DNA of 64,000 nucleotides from Moringa oleifera. Its lineage: Eukaryota; Streptophyta; Magnoliopsida; Brassicales; Moringaceae. The notes under the pieces were generated by a model that saw only the letters and a list, made by a program, of their open reading frames with translations, was not told the origin of the DNA and did not search any database. Positions 48,310 to 59,617 of this stretch are shown here, one piece after another; position 1 is the first letter of the stretch; every line of letters starts with the position of its first letter. Where the stretch lies: the NCBI GenBank assembly GCA_021397835.1, contig JAJFZO010000742.1:2365001-2429000 (forward strand). The letters run 5' to 3'. Both the position numbers and the translations under genes were made by a program.

Positions 48310-51300
48310 GTGAGTTTGCATGAAGTTTATGGTAATTAAAGACCGCGTGTGGACTTGTCTGCGTGCATTACTTAGGCCAATCATATATATTCTGCAAACT
48401 AAAGTCCCTAGTTTCTGTAGGTCTCCCAGAGGCTATCAGTTTTATTTATTTATTTTTCTTTCTGAATTTCACCTTTTGGATTTAGTTTTGAAGAGATTTG
48501 AAAACGCATGCGGTATGAAAACAAGAGTGCATTACCCCTCCTTGTCATATTAATTAGTACGTAATTCTAATTTGGAACAAACTGAATGATTCATTTACAT
48601 TAATTTTAATCGTGATAAACTCAAGATTTAATAAAAGATATCTGGTGTTCTCCAAGTAGCACAGAAAAAATGCACCTAGTTTATATGATTTATAAAAAAA
48701 TAAAAAAGAAAAAAGATAATTTTGTAAATAATTGATGATCTTAAAAAAGTTATCCCATATTAATAATTTAATTACTTTTAATTTTCTTTATATTTGTGGT
48801 TAAAATGACCTTATACAATATTGTAATTACACTTCCAAAATTTTTATCTGAAAAGTAAACGTACAAGCTTAGTTCTTTGTTTTTCATTTTCTAGTCATTT
48901 TGTTATAATTTCTAATCATTTGAAATTCTCTCTTACAGCAAATATCATCAATTGCCTGACAATTTTGTTGTTTATTTTCTCTTCTTTCAATAATCCCTAA
49001 TAAAATAGACATCAAAATTTGTTTCTTTGTTGAAAAATATATACTTATGTATGTGAAAAAATTGTGAATTATGAACTTTTTTTTTAAAAAGGCATGCATA
49101 GAATTAGCTTTTAAAGTGAAAATTAGTTTGAGATTCTAAGGCACATAGATATATATATGGTGACTATATAGCTGCACAATTTAGATTTATTTTTATGGAT
49201 AAGAAATTGTGTCTATTAATGAGCAAATAAATCAATACTTTAACATTTCTTGTTTGAAAGTTATTATGTGTTAAATTTATGCATTTTAGTTGTCATAGTG
49301 TTATTTGTCTTTCATCTTATGTTAGTCTTTGTGCAATATTGTGTGTCATTCCTTGAAGTTTTAGGCAAATTTACAAGTTATTGATGGTTGCGTAATTTTT
49401 ATTTTTTCTTTTTTTCTTTGTTAAATGATCAGCCCAATTATAATTTAAAATAAAAGGTTAAAATTTTTTTAGTATTTTTTTACCTATTTTTTTGAAAGTG
49501 TTCATAATTAATAAATTATTTATTTAATTTAGTTTCTAAATTAAAAAAATAATATATTACATCTTTAAACACTTTATATATTTTTCATTGTATTTTAGTT
49601 ACATTTTTTTTTTTTAAAATCTATTATATCACCTGCATTTATACTTAGCGAGTATTAACCGGCCACTTCTCTTTGTCAAAAAATCTCGATACTTGGTTTT
49701 CTTTTTATTTTCAAAAGCTGAAACTTTCCTCAATAACCAGTTTCGATCTCTCCCAAAAATCATTTCTCTCCCTCACCCATCTTGTTGTCGATCCTCAGTC
49801 ATCAACTACGTTAATGCTGTAAGTTTCTTTGCCAAACACTTTACCTTCCTCTACCTCTAAGCTGCCCCAAAACTCATTTCTTTCATTCTTACCTTATTTC
49901 TGAGTCGGTCGTCGTCTCTCCTGGTACTATGACTATCTGCTCACCACTCCAAGGAATCAAACATGACGTGTCTTGATTTTGCTTAATCTTTGAAACTCAT
50001 TCCCTTCATCCATCAAAATCCGTCCTCATTAACCATCATCAATGATAGATCAATCTCTTTTTTTCAGTAAGGTAGAGAAATTGTCTGTTTAGGCATTTGA
50101 TGGATGAACCAGACATGAGCTTTGAAACATGATTCTCTTTATTACAACAAATCTTCATACTTTTTGGAGATTTGTCAATTCTCATTTTGTTCTTTTTTAT
50201 CCTTTACTTATATCTATATGATTCTTCGTTGGAAGAACTTCTTCCTCAAATGCAATTCAGAAATGAAAATCTGAATCTACGACCCTTGTCTTAATTTCTT
50301 CATGAATTGATTGAACCCACTTTGGTAGTAATAGTAAGGTAACACATTTTATTTTTTTGATAATCATAAAAGTAGGTGAATGAGATTTCTTTGCCCTAAA
50401 TGCTCTTCCATGTATTCTATCCACATAAACAGACATGTCTCTCAATATAATATAATAATTGAACTTTATAAAAACACGGATTCATCAAATATTGAACTAT
50501 GAAAAAAACTTATAGACATTGCTTGGCAACAAAAAGAAACTCTTTTAAAAATAAAAATGAAACCTAAAAGAAAGAAGTATGAACGGTTTTAGATGCAGAA
50601 CATAAAATATGGAGGAAGAAGAAAATTAATGAAGAGAAAGCCAAAATGAATGATGGGGAATGAATGTTGTTTTGGTCAAATATATTAATTACTTGGATCC
50701 ACTTGCAATGAGGAACATTTTTTGCCTGTTTTAAAATTGAATTATGGGACATAATATGACACTAGTGTTAAGTACCCTCCTTTCAGAACGAATTAAAGCT
50801 CCGGAATGAGTAATTGCATGCAACAAAAGAAATCGGGTTTATATAGTTATGCTCTTTTTTTCTATAAAAAACATTGGACAAATATGCATATATATATATA
50901 TATATCCCTATGTTTTAATGGAACTCTTAATAGTATATAACTAACATAATAAATGAAAAATGAGTAACATCATGCATTCTTCCTTGCCAGATTAGTATGA
51001 TGATTCGGTACTAAAAGAATTATTCATTTGCATCTTAATTGTAATCATGATCAACCTCAAGATTGGATCAAAAACGTTTTTGATTTTGTATTATATGAAA
51101 ACATAAAAAGAATTCACCAAGTGTGTATGATTTGTAAAAATTAAATAAGAAAATTAAATTTTGAAATGGGTTTATATAGTTAATATACTTAAAAAAATGT
51201 CTCTTATTACTAATTTAATTGTTCTCACCTTTTATATTTATTGATAAGAAAACTCTTTAATTACACGAAGATTGTAATTTTAATTTTACTAAATTTCTTA

Positions 51301-51960
51301 ATTTTTTCTCTGAAAAACAAAGTTAGGCAATACACCGTAACAATATCAGTAAATTTTAATGGCAAAATTTTGTTAGAAAATTTAGAAATTAGGTTCGAAT
51401 ATGGGATTCCAATGAAAATTTTTCTGAAGACATGCAGTGGCTTCATAAACCTTATCGTCGGAAACACTATTTAATTGTAACAAAAAAAATTCATCAAAAA
51501 TTTCGGACAATCTAAATGAAATATCTGTAAAAATAATATCAATAGTATATTAATATGTATCAATTAAAAATATTAAAAAACTAATTTCAACGGTGGATCA
51601 TACTATGGAAATAGCTGTAAGATTTTTTACTTCCCATGAAATAATATAGTATTAGTTTAATAAATTATTCAATATATATTCTTATATGATACAATTCTTT
51701 TGAAAAAAAATGCGACCATTTTTACGGAACCAAATCCATAAGAATATGTTAAACATTCTTTGGGAATGTCATTCCATGAGAATTTTTTTCAAATAAAGCT
51801 TCTCATAGAATTGTTACCCTAAAAAATATTTGTATGTTCTGATTGTCAAGATTCCACAAGAAAATTGTACATGATTGTTCTTATGGTTTATTATCTGTCA
51901 ATATATATACATATATATATAATAATAATAATTTTCTTTAAAACGTTTTTCTTTCGGTTT
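48310..51960. other. Intergenic, AT-rich, no gene recognised
   Basis: A CT-rich, less AT-rich stretch at 49640-50060 looks unlike its surroundings, but neither strand gives a supported exon. Short (TA)n runs lie near 50889-50905 and 51902-51920. Open frames at 51241-51474 lie on both strands over the same bases and are unrecognised. Confidence 0.4.
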
Positions 51961-51964
51961 TTTG

Positions 51965-52560
51965 AATCTTCCTTATAATCTTTGGCATCATTTTTCCCTC
52001 ATGCACACCTTTTGTTTTTCTTAACTCCTACAAGTTCTTTCCAAAGAGTGTCTCACTCTCCTGGGTGAGGTCTCCCACCGCTTTCCTTGCTTTCTTTAGG
52101 TAAACTTCACACTCTATTTCACTTTTTCATTTTTTTTGACATCTATTAAAATGGAATTTGCAGGCCTTTTGTCATTGCCACTATAGTCTTCCTTATAGTC
52201 TTTCACATAATTTTGCTCTCATGAGCACTCTCCGTTTTTCTTAACTTCTACAAATTCTTTCTAAAGAGTGTCTCACTCTCTCTAACGAGGTTTCCTACCG
52301 CTTTCTTTTATGTGGGTAAAATTTGCACTCTACTTCACTTTTTCTTTTCTTGACATGTATTAGAATGGAATTTGTAGGCCCTTTTGTGATTACCATTAGG
52401 GATCTAGCTAGGATCAAGGTGTATAGGATTTCTACCTTGGTAAGCATAGTGATACATTCACCTGGTGAGAAACCCTGGATAAATAGGCCAAGTGCTCTTT
52501 GTGCGTTCAAGAAATGCCCTAAAGGGTGTTTGAGAGGATTTTTGTTGCCTTCTGCGTAAG
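51965..52560 (-). repeat. 220-bp direct duplication plus reverse copy of the 36.4-36.9 kb repeat
   Basis: TTCCTTATA(A/G)TCTTT begins at 51969 and 52189 (220 bases apart) and each is followed by CTCATG, TTTTTCTTAACT, TACAA(G/A)TTCTTTC and AGAGTGTCTCACTCTC. The right half continues into a minus-strand frame (52295-52510) that matches the plus-strand fragment at 36636-36869, so this is the same repeat family in the opposite orientation. Confidence 0.65.
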
Positions 52561-52944
52561 ATATTTAGATTTAAAGATCACAGATTTGTCGTCCTTAGTT
52601 TTCTATAGAATTTTTGAACTAAAGCATTAACAAAGTATCTTAGGGTACCCTATGAAATTTTGGTACTTTTTTTCAAAAACACCTTTACTTTTTGCCTAAA
52701 TGTCCGACAACTAAGGATTTGGTCATTCCCTTGAGGAAGGGTGGAGAGGCGGATAAAGAAAAAAAAGAGACATAGTTTTCTTTTCTTGCTTTTATAATTT
52801 CTTTCTTGTCTAGTATTTAGAAGTTTTCGTGGGTTGCACTTGATGTTAGGTTAGGTGACCATGCTAGCGCTAGCACACAACTTAATTGTGTAGATCTAAC
52901 TACCGAAGCTGTGATAATGCACAATATCTAATGTCACATGGATC

Positions 52945-54155
52945 ACCACTTGAAGAGACATGATCTGCCTTTCTATGTAAGTTGTAAAAGATCAGGAAGA
53001 TAAAAGAAAGTTATTAGAAAAAGCAAGCACAAAACATGCATGATCAAACCCTCAAATTTTTAAAATTTTTAACTAATAATATATTATAAAACCCATAATT
53101 AAGATTAATTCTAGAATAGCATTGCATTTCTCCTGCATTGGTAAGAATTTTGACCTCTTGCATTTAGTGCACTGATAGACCTTAGAAGAAAAGCTAATTA
53201 CAGTAGTAGAAAGCTATGTTCTTGGAAGAGCACGTGTGAGTAAATATTATACAAGTGTAATGAGAATAACTTCTAATATCATTCAAGTCTTATTTACTAT
53301 TATGCAAACACCTCAATCAATATTCGTTGTTTAGCTATCCATATGGATTATAGAAGAGGTAAGTGGTGGTGAGTTCATGAGTGTAAGGAAAAGTCTCATC
53401 TCTTGGGCTAAATTTTGAAGTTGAGAAATTACTTTTGTAGTTAGGGGTTCTAATCTAAACTAAACTATCAAAACAAAATATTTAAATAAAAAAACTTGTT
53501 AAAAGATAAGAGAGAAAAAATACAACTAACATACAGTACACATAACTTTACTTACTCTTCTTTAGATTGATTATCAACAGTTCTGTCGAAATTGTGACAT
53601 TTAGAATCACCTTATATACGTCCACCAATACTAGAAAATTAAATAAATTTATTTAAGTATATTACTATTGGTAATATAACAACTGTATAGAAGATTTTAA
53701 GAATTATAATGGCCGACTAAATTTGTAAAACAGTGTTACTAAAGGATTCTTGAAACAACTTTAGTGAACATAATTGATTATTTGTTTCCTGGAATGCACT
53801 TAATTTAAGTTATCAAATTCATGCAAGATAAAAGAGACATAATGTTCTATTACCATGAAGAAGTCCTTATGGTTTTCAAGCAATAGCTATCTAATGAACC
53901 ATAGTCCACAATGTGATGCTCCTTATGAAAAGAAATAGAAAGTAAAAGCAACATATAACATAAGAAACATCTCCATAAAATACTAATGTAACACAATGGA
54001 CATAGTGATAGTGAAGTATACATAGTTTCATTCATCGTTCTTAAGAAAATCTAGATTTTAGTGCATTAGATAGGGAGCAGATATACAAAAAATGACCAGT
54101 TGTCTCTTTTTTATTATAAGCCTCTTCAAAACGGTGATGCATATGAACATTGTTG
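52945..54155 (-). pseudogene. HPt-C: broken AHP-like copy, exon 1 missing
   Basis: Five blocks match HPt-B exons 2-6 in order: about 54030-54155 (HRFEEAY, then a stop after NALKSRFS), 53854-53922 (HIVDYGSLDSYCLKTIRTSS), 53556-53630 (IGGRI then a stop; 75 bases against 72), 53107-53180 (FLPMQEKCNAILEL) and 52945-52986 (IERQIMSLQ). The acceptor before the exon 3 block has lost its CAG. No exon 1 or promoter block was found upstream. At the phosphoacceptor column it has Leu (Y-C-L-K). It is closer to HPt-B than to HPt-A in this region. Non-functional by several independent lesions. Confidence 0.75.
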
Positions 54156-56131
54156 AAGCAAAATGAATATAATAGTCAATCCAACCATCAAAGCTAATTC
54201 AATTAGCTATCTTTTTTTTTTTTTGATAGAGAGTTGTTTATTGATCATCAAAGCATCATGTATATCTATGATGAAGGATTATATACCTTAAAATGCTAAA
54301 AGTAAAAGGTGAAGTGAAAAAGAGATAATGTTAGAGTTGAAAGTCAAATTTTTCAAAATTTGATCATTTTTTATTTAAAACAATAATTAAGAAATTTACA
54401 ATAGTGGAAACAAGTCAAGTGCAACATTTTAAGTGAGAAGAAAGAGGAGTGACATCACAAGCCTATAAGTTAGACTTTAAAAAAGAAGATAGGCAACAAA
54501 AAAAAAAAAAAGGGTTCATTTAAATTGTCTTTAGCTTGTAGTACTTCTATAGCTCTTTGTAATACTTTCTAATTCTCCACAATGCATAATAACTCTCTTA
54601 TCCAAGATCAATAGTGATCTCGTCTCACCATTCTCCCATAATATTACCATAATTAAATAACACATTTAATCTCTTTTTCTCTCCATAATCAAAGTAGCTA
54701 TTCATGCGAACATGTGTCTCAAAATAAAATTTAGCAACAAAGCCTCATCACTTCTAAGTACATAATATAAAAATAGTTTTATATGTGAGAGAAAGGGAGA
54801 GAAAAGGGGTAACATCGAAGGGTGTCAATTTAGCTAAAAAAGTTAATTGATTTTGTCTTCTTGTACTTGTGCATTGAACAGTTTGCTCTCTACTTCTATA
54901 GATATTTTGAGAAATTTGTAGTTTTAATTTTTTGAATACAATGAAAATATTACAATTTGAGATAATTAAAATGATTAGAGTCATCATTTTTAAGCGCTCT
55001 TTCAAATTGTGACAGCTACAAGGAGCTTAAATACTTAGGCAAGGCGGATTGCTCTCTCTCTCTTCATTGTTAAAAATAAAATCCTAGCTAGATGTTTGAA
55101 AACACTTTAGATGATGGTTGGAAGATAGTCATCCTTTAACATTAAAAAGTAATAAGGAAAGTCGTGATGATTGTTGATGTTTCTTGGTAGAGTCCTCAAT
55201 TATAATGTATAGTGTAGTCCTTGCTTAACAATGACAAATTATAATTTTTTTATTTAGAAAAATAAGTAAACATCTTTTATAGACTTTGTAGTATATGATT
55301 TATATAAATATTATCTAATATTTTTAATTAAAAAATAATCCATTAAGACGTACCCAAATAACATTGAAAATGTTGTTCAAAAATTTTGTAAAATGATATA
55401 AGTTATGATTTATACATTATGTGCAATGTAAAAATGTTGTATTCTTTAATTATCCAAACGAGACACTAAAATTAGATTTGTTTAGGTGTAAACACAATGA
55501 TGACATTGGAGATACATACATAATAACAAAGAAGATTAATGAATTTCTTCCAACAAGTTGTAGTTTATTAATTTGCTTTTGAGATGGTCGTTAATTTACT
55601 AGACCATGAAGGATGTACAAGATCCTAAGAAATCAAGATTTTGATATGTCTAGGGTTTTTAATAATTAAATCCTCATATGCTTCTCAAGATGCGAGAAAC
55701 TACCATTACGAAATTTTTATTATTTGTTATGTGATAACATTACAACAAACATTGAAACATGAAATGTAAGTTCTTTCTTAATAAAATTAAATCCTTAAAA
55801 TTATTTAGAATATGTGAGATTAAATCCTGCCTACGTTGTTGGAACTGCTGCAAATGATAGCTTCACCATAATACTGCAAGCAAGATTTCCAGTGTCATAG
55901 GAAAAAAGCATGAACAGTATTTAGGTGGTTCATTAGTGATAGCTACGTACCAAATCAAATATAAACGTGAGAGCAATCCCTAAGTCATTCAAAATATAAT
56001 GCATATATAGTTTAATGATTCGCAAGTACCTTACAAGTAAATTAACTACAAAGGATAAGGAAACTTGATGTTCACATAAAGATGGAGATTTGTTCTGTCC
56101 TATTGCAACCTTATGATCAGACCCCTAAATC
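54156..56131. other. Spacer between HPt-C and HPt-D, no gene recognised
   Basis: AT-rich. A minus-strand frame at 54754-55005 is unrecognised. The missing first exon of HPt-C was looked for here and not found. Confidence 0.4.
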
Positions 56132-57173
56132 TCATAATTTTGAATTTATACATAATTTAGTGATGGTGTTTACTTTCTTCTTCATCGTAACATATTCCTT
56201 TGTAATTGTTTCCATTGCTGCCATACACCTGAAGAAAACACCACATACTTTATTAATGGGACAATTATGTCTATACTAAACAACCATCTTATTATGAAAG
56301 AACAACGAACGAAAATGAATCAATAATTTTTTCTTACTGTTCTTTTGATTGGTTGTTAATAGCCTGGTGAGTTCAAGACATTTAAAAACAACACCAAGAG
56401 CACCCGCACTGGAAAGACAAAAACCAATTAGTCAAATTAGCTGACTAAATAGTTGTTAGAGAGTAGTTAAAGAAAATTTCTCATAACTAATAAACAAAAA
56501 TCCTCCAAATATGTGATTAGATTTGTATATATATCCTTCAAAATGCCGTACTCTTAAATTCATGATAAAGCTTCTCAAGCACATCAAAATCCACCATTGA
56601 TCCATCCCTACAACAAAACATGAAAGCAAGAATGCCTTAAACCCAGGAAGCATATCTAGATAAATTATTATAATGAAGATTGAAATATACAAAATAGAAT
56701 CCATTTTGCATAGGATAGCTTTGGCAGCAACGAAGTTAGGAATCAACTCCATGGAAAAAGAAGGACCCTCGCTTGATAGATTGACCTTGTAAGCATGTTC
56801 AAAACCAAAGTCGACTAGACCCTGATCGGAGAAGGAGATTATAACAAATGAAGCAAGATGGTTTCCCAATAAAATTGACTAACCAAATATAATATCTAGA
56901 GCACACCAAAAAAAAAAAAAGAGTATAATTTTAAACACTTAAAAGATTAAGGGATCCATTAATGGTACAAAATGAAACAACACAATGAATATGATAAATT
57001 GGTCCATTTGCAAGACAGGTAACACAAGCATCACAGAGAAGCACAATATACAAATATTTCAGAAATCAATTGAATCTTTAGAGATCGTTGATAGGTAACA
57101 TGTATGGTACCTCCTCTTCCATGAAGCAGATCATTCGATGAAGCTCCATTTTCCAAGTTTGCATATTTGTCAT
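56132..57173 (-). pseudogene. HPt-D: AHP-like copy that keeps the His but is broken
   Basis: Exon blocks: 57111-57173 (MTNMQTWKMELHRMICFMEE), 56691-56821 (GLVDFGFEHAYKVN, FSMELIPNFVAAKA), 56539-56607 (SMVDFDVLEKLYHEFKSTAF), 56338-56408 and 56132-56228 (AMETITKEYVTMKKKVNTI). It is close to HPt-A, with identical exon 1, 2 and 3 lengths. The phosphoacceptor column is His (L-Y-H-E-F-K), as in true AHPs. Two lesions break it: the donor after exon 3 reads AAGGAT where HPt-A has GTAATC, and exon 4 is 71 bases against 72, with one base lost at CTC-A-CCAGG versus CTCCATCAGG in HPt-A, shifting the frame. The TATA box of HPt-A is replaced by TTTAAAAA. Either a young pseudogene or, less likely, an allele with sequence errors. 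Confidence 0.72.
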
Positions 57174-57480
57174 TGATGAAATAAAGAGTGAAAAGAGATA
57201 GAAATTAACCCTATGCGATTTGGGAGAGAAGGGTACATGCAACGAGTTTTTAAACCATAAAACATAATTGTCTACCTCAATGTACTTAAGTACATTAAGG
57301 TGCATGTAGATAAGCTTACCTACGTACGCCTTAATGTAAATGTTAATTAATGAGTTCTTGCTTCTGCATTGGTCGATCAACTTGCAAACTGTTAAAGCAT
57401 TAAATTATCAACTATTTCCTTTCTCAATATTTGAATTTAGCCTTTTAGATTTTTTAATGAAGAGATTTGAGATGGTCATA
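57174..57480 (-). promoter_or_regulatory. Upstream region of HPt-D with the conserved promoter block
   Basis: On the minus strand GTACCCTTCTCTCCCAAATC lies about 40-60 bases before the ATG and matches GTGCCCTTCTCTCCCACTCC of HPt-A. Upstream, the TATA position reads TTTAAAAACTC (HPt-A: TATAAAACTC). Confidence 0.45.
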
Positions 57481-57527
57481 ACACTCTTGAAATCATGTGT
57501 TAGAATTTAGTGTTAGTGACAATTAAC

Positions 57528-57556
57528 AGATGACAGTTTTTATAAAACTGTCATCT
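57528..57556. repeat. Isolated CACTA-like subterminal hairpin unit
   Basis: AGATGACAGTTTTTA followed directly by TAAAACTGTCATCT, a perfect fold-back of about 14-bp arms, with further degenerate units to about 57620 (ATGACGATTCC, GGAACAACCATCT). Similar to the arrays at 19868-20112 and 39360-39915. Confidence 0.55.
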
Positions 57557-57949
57557 AAAACCTTTAAACATCAAACATCATAAAATACATGACGATTCCT
57601 TAAGGAACAACCATCTAATATCTCAAAAGCATAATATTTCTCATTAGTATCACTAGGAGATTGACGAAAAATAATTTTGATTATCAACTTTTCTCATCTA
57701 GCATAAGAGACCGATGAGAAGTTACATAACAACGTTAGTCTTCTCGTTGTTACTTCAGAAGTTGACGAAAAATATTTTTTATTTATCTTCGATTAACAAA
57801 AGACTAACAAAAAAAAAAAGATTTAGATAAGCTACTTTTCTCATTGGTCTCTCAGTGATCCACAAGGAATTTATAAAGCATCTTAGCTTATTCATTGGTT
57901 TGTTAGTTTGTTATGAATTTTTTATGTTCTTGGCAGACTGTTACTAACT

Positions 57950-59578
57950 CTTTTTATTTTATTTTTGTGTAGATCACTTCTTAATCATGCTTAAAGGTGG
58001 GAAGAGAAACTTTGAGGAGATGGTGAAGATGGCTGAAAAGACACCTCTAAGCTCATATACTAAGAAAGGCAAAGTGGTAATATTTATCTTGTAGAAGGTA
58101 GGAACCTAGTTAAATGCTCCACTTAGAATGGTGACTTTTGCAAATTCTTTCCCAGCATGAGCATGCAACTACCACTGCTTCTTCATCAGCCTAAGATATT
58201 AAGAAAAGTATCCATGAAGTGGTGCTTTAAGCTTCTACTTTGTTAGTTCTACTACATAAGAAGAAGAGGCACTTAGAGAGGGCGTTTAACCTCTTGGCTA
58301 TGGTAACACTTGATGTTCCTTTTGCTTATAACTTATTTACTTCTCTTTATTTTTCACTATTTACATATAATTCATTCTGTTTACACGCTGTTTAAATGTC
58401 AACTCTAATAGCAGAAGAATATAAGATTTAGAGTCAGGTTGAATCTGTATTCCAAAAGGTTGAGAGGCTTTTAAGGAAGCCTAAAAGAAAGGAGCTAAAT
58501 TGATAGTTAAAGGCTCTTCTCTCCAACTGTAGAAGCAACATATTGAAGGTAGAAACGAAGAAGATGATGGTAGATTTTAGTTTCCAACAAAAGAAACTAA
58601 AGAAGGATCACCTAGAGTAGTTGTTTGCTACTAGAAAAAGAAGCTATAACACATTTTAAGTAGTAAGGAGTTGAACAAGATGATTTTGGGAGAAAGTGTA
58701 AAAGTGTTTTGGGAAGTGAGAAAAGACACTAAAGCAAAAGTTTTAAAGGAGTATCCCGACCTTAACCTTGACTTTGTCACTACTATACTTGGCTCCTCTT
58801 CTACCTCTTAAGCTACTCTAGTAGTGACTGACCCTGTGGGGAGTCTTGTCTTCATCTCCTTAGATTCCACGAAGAAAACTATGCAATTGCTCTTGAAGAA
58901 AACTATGCAAATGTGGTCAGCTAAGGGAAAAATTAAACCTGAGACGAAGAACCTTGAATAGAGAAACTATGAATTCTTACATTGATAAATTTCTAAACCA
59001 TTTTATCTCATGATTTTATTGGGATATGCTTTATTTTAGACTTTTTTTTTCTATTCTTATTTTTCATACAAGCAAACAGAATTATTTGTGGTAAACGTGC
59101 ACAAGCATGGTTTTGAAAAAATAGATGTAGATCATCATACTAACCAAGTATTTTGCACACTACTATAATCTTCAAGCATTAATGATATATATATATATAT
59201 ATATGTATGTATATCGAGTAAGGAATATAAAGAATTTCATCATTTAAAATAAGTATTTAACACTCATATACAATTATAATAATTAATTTAAGTATACCTT
59301 TAAACAAAATCCATATTGGGATGGATAATATGTAAGTAATAAAATAATATTTACATATATATGCCTAGGAATCATTATAAAAGAAATATCTCTAGATTGG
59401 GATGTCCAATGGGTAACTCTATTAGATACAAAATACTTGTCACATATTTTTCATGCTTAATAAAACAAATTAGCCTATTATCAAAAAAAAATATTTTAGG
59501 TCAACTACTCATGTTTATTTTGATAATCAAATAATATAAATAAATACACTATTTCTAAATTCTCGTAGAGTAAAAATA

Positions 59579-59617
<39 letters not shown>

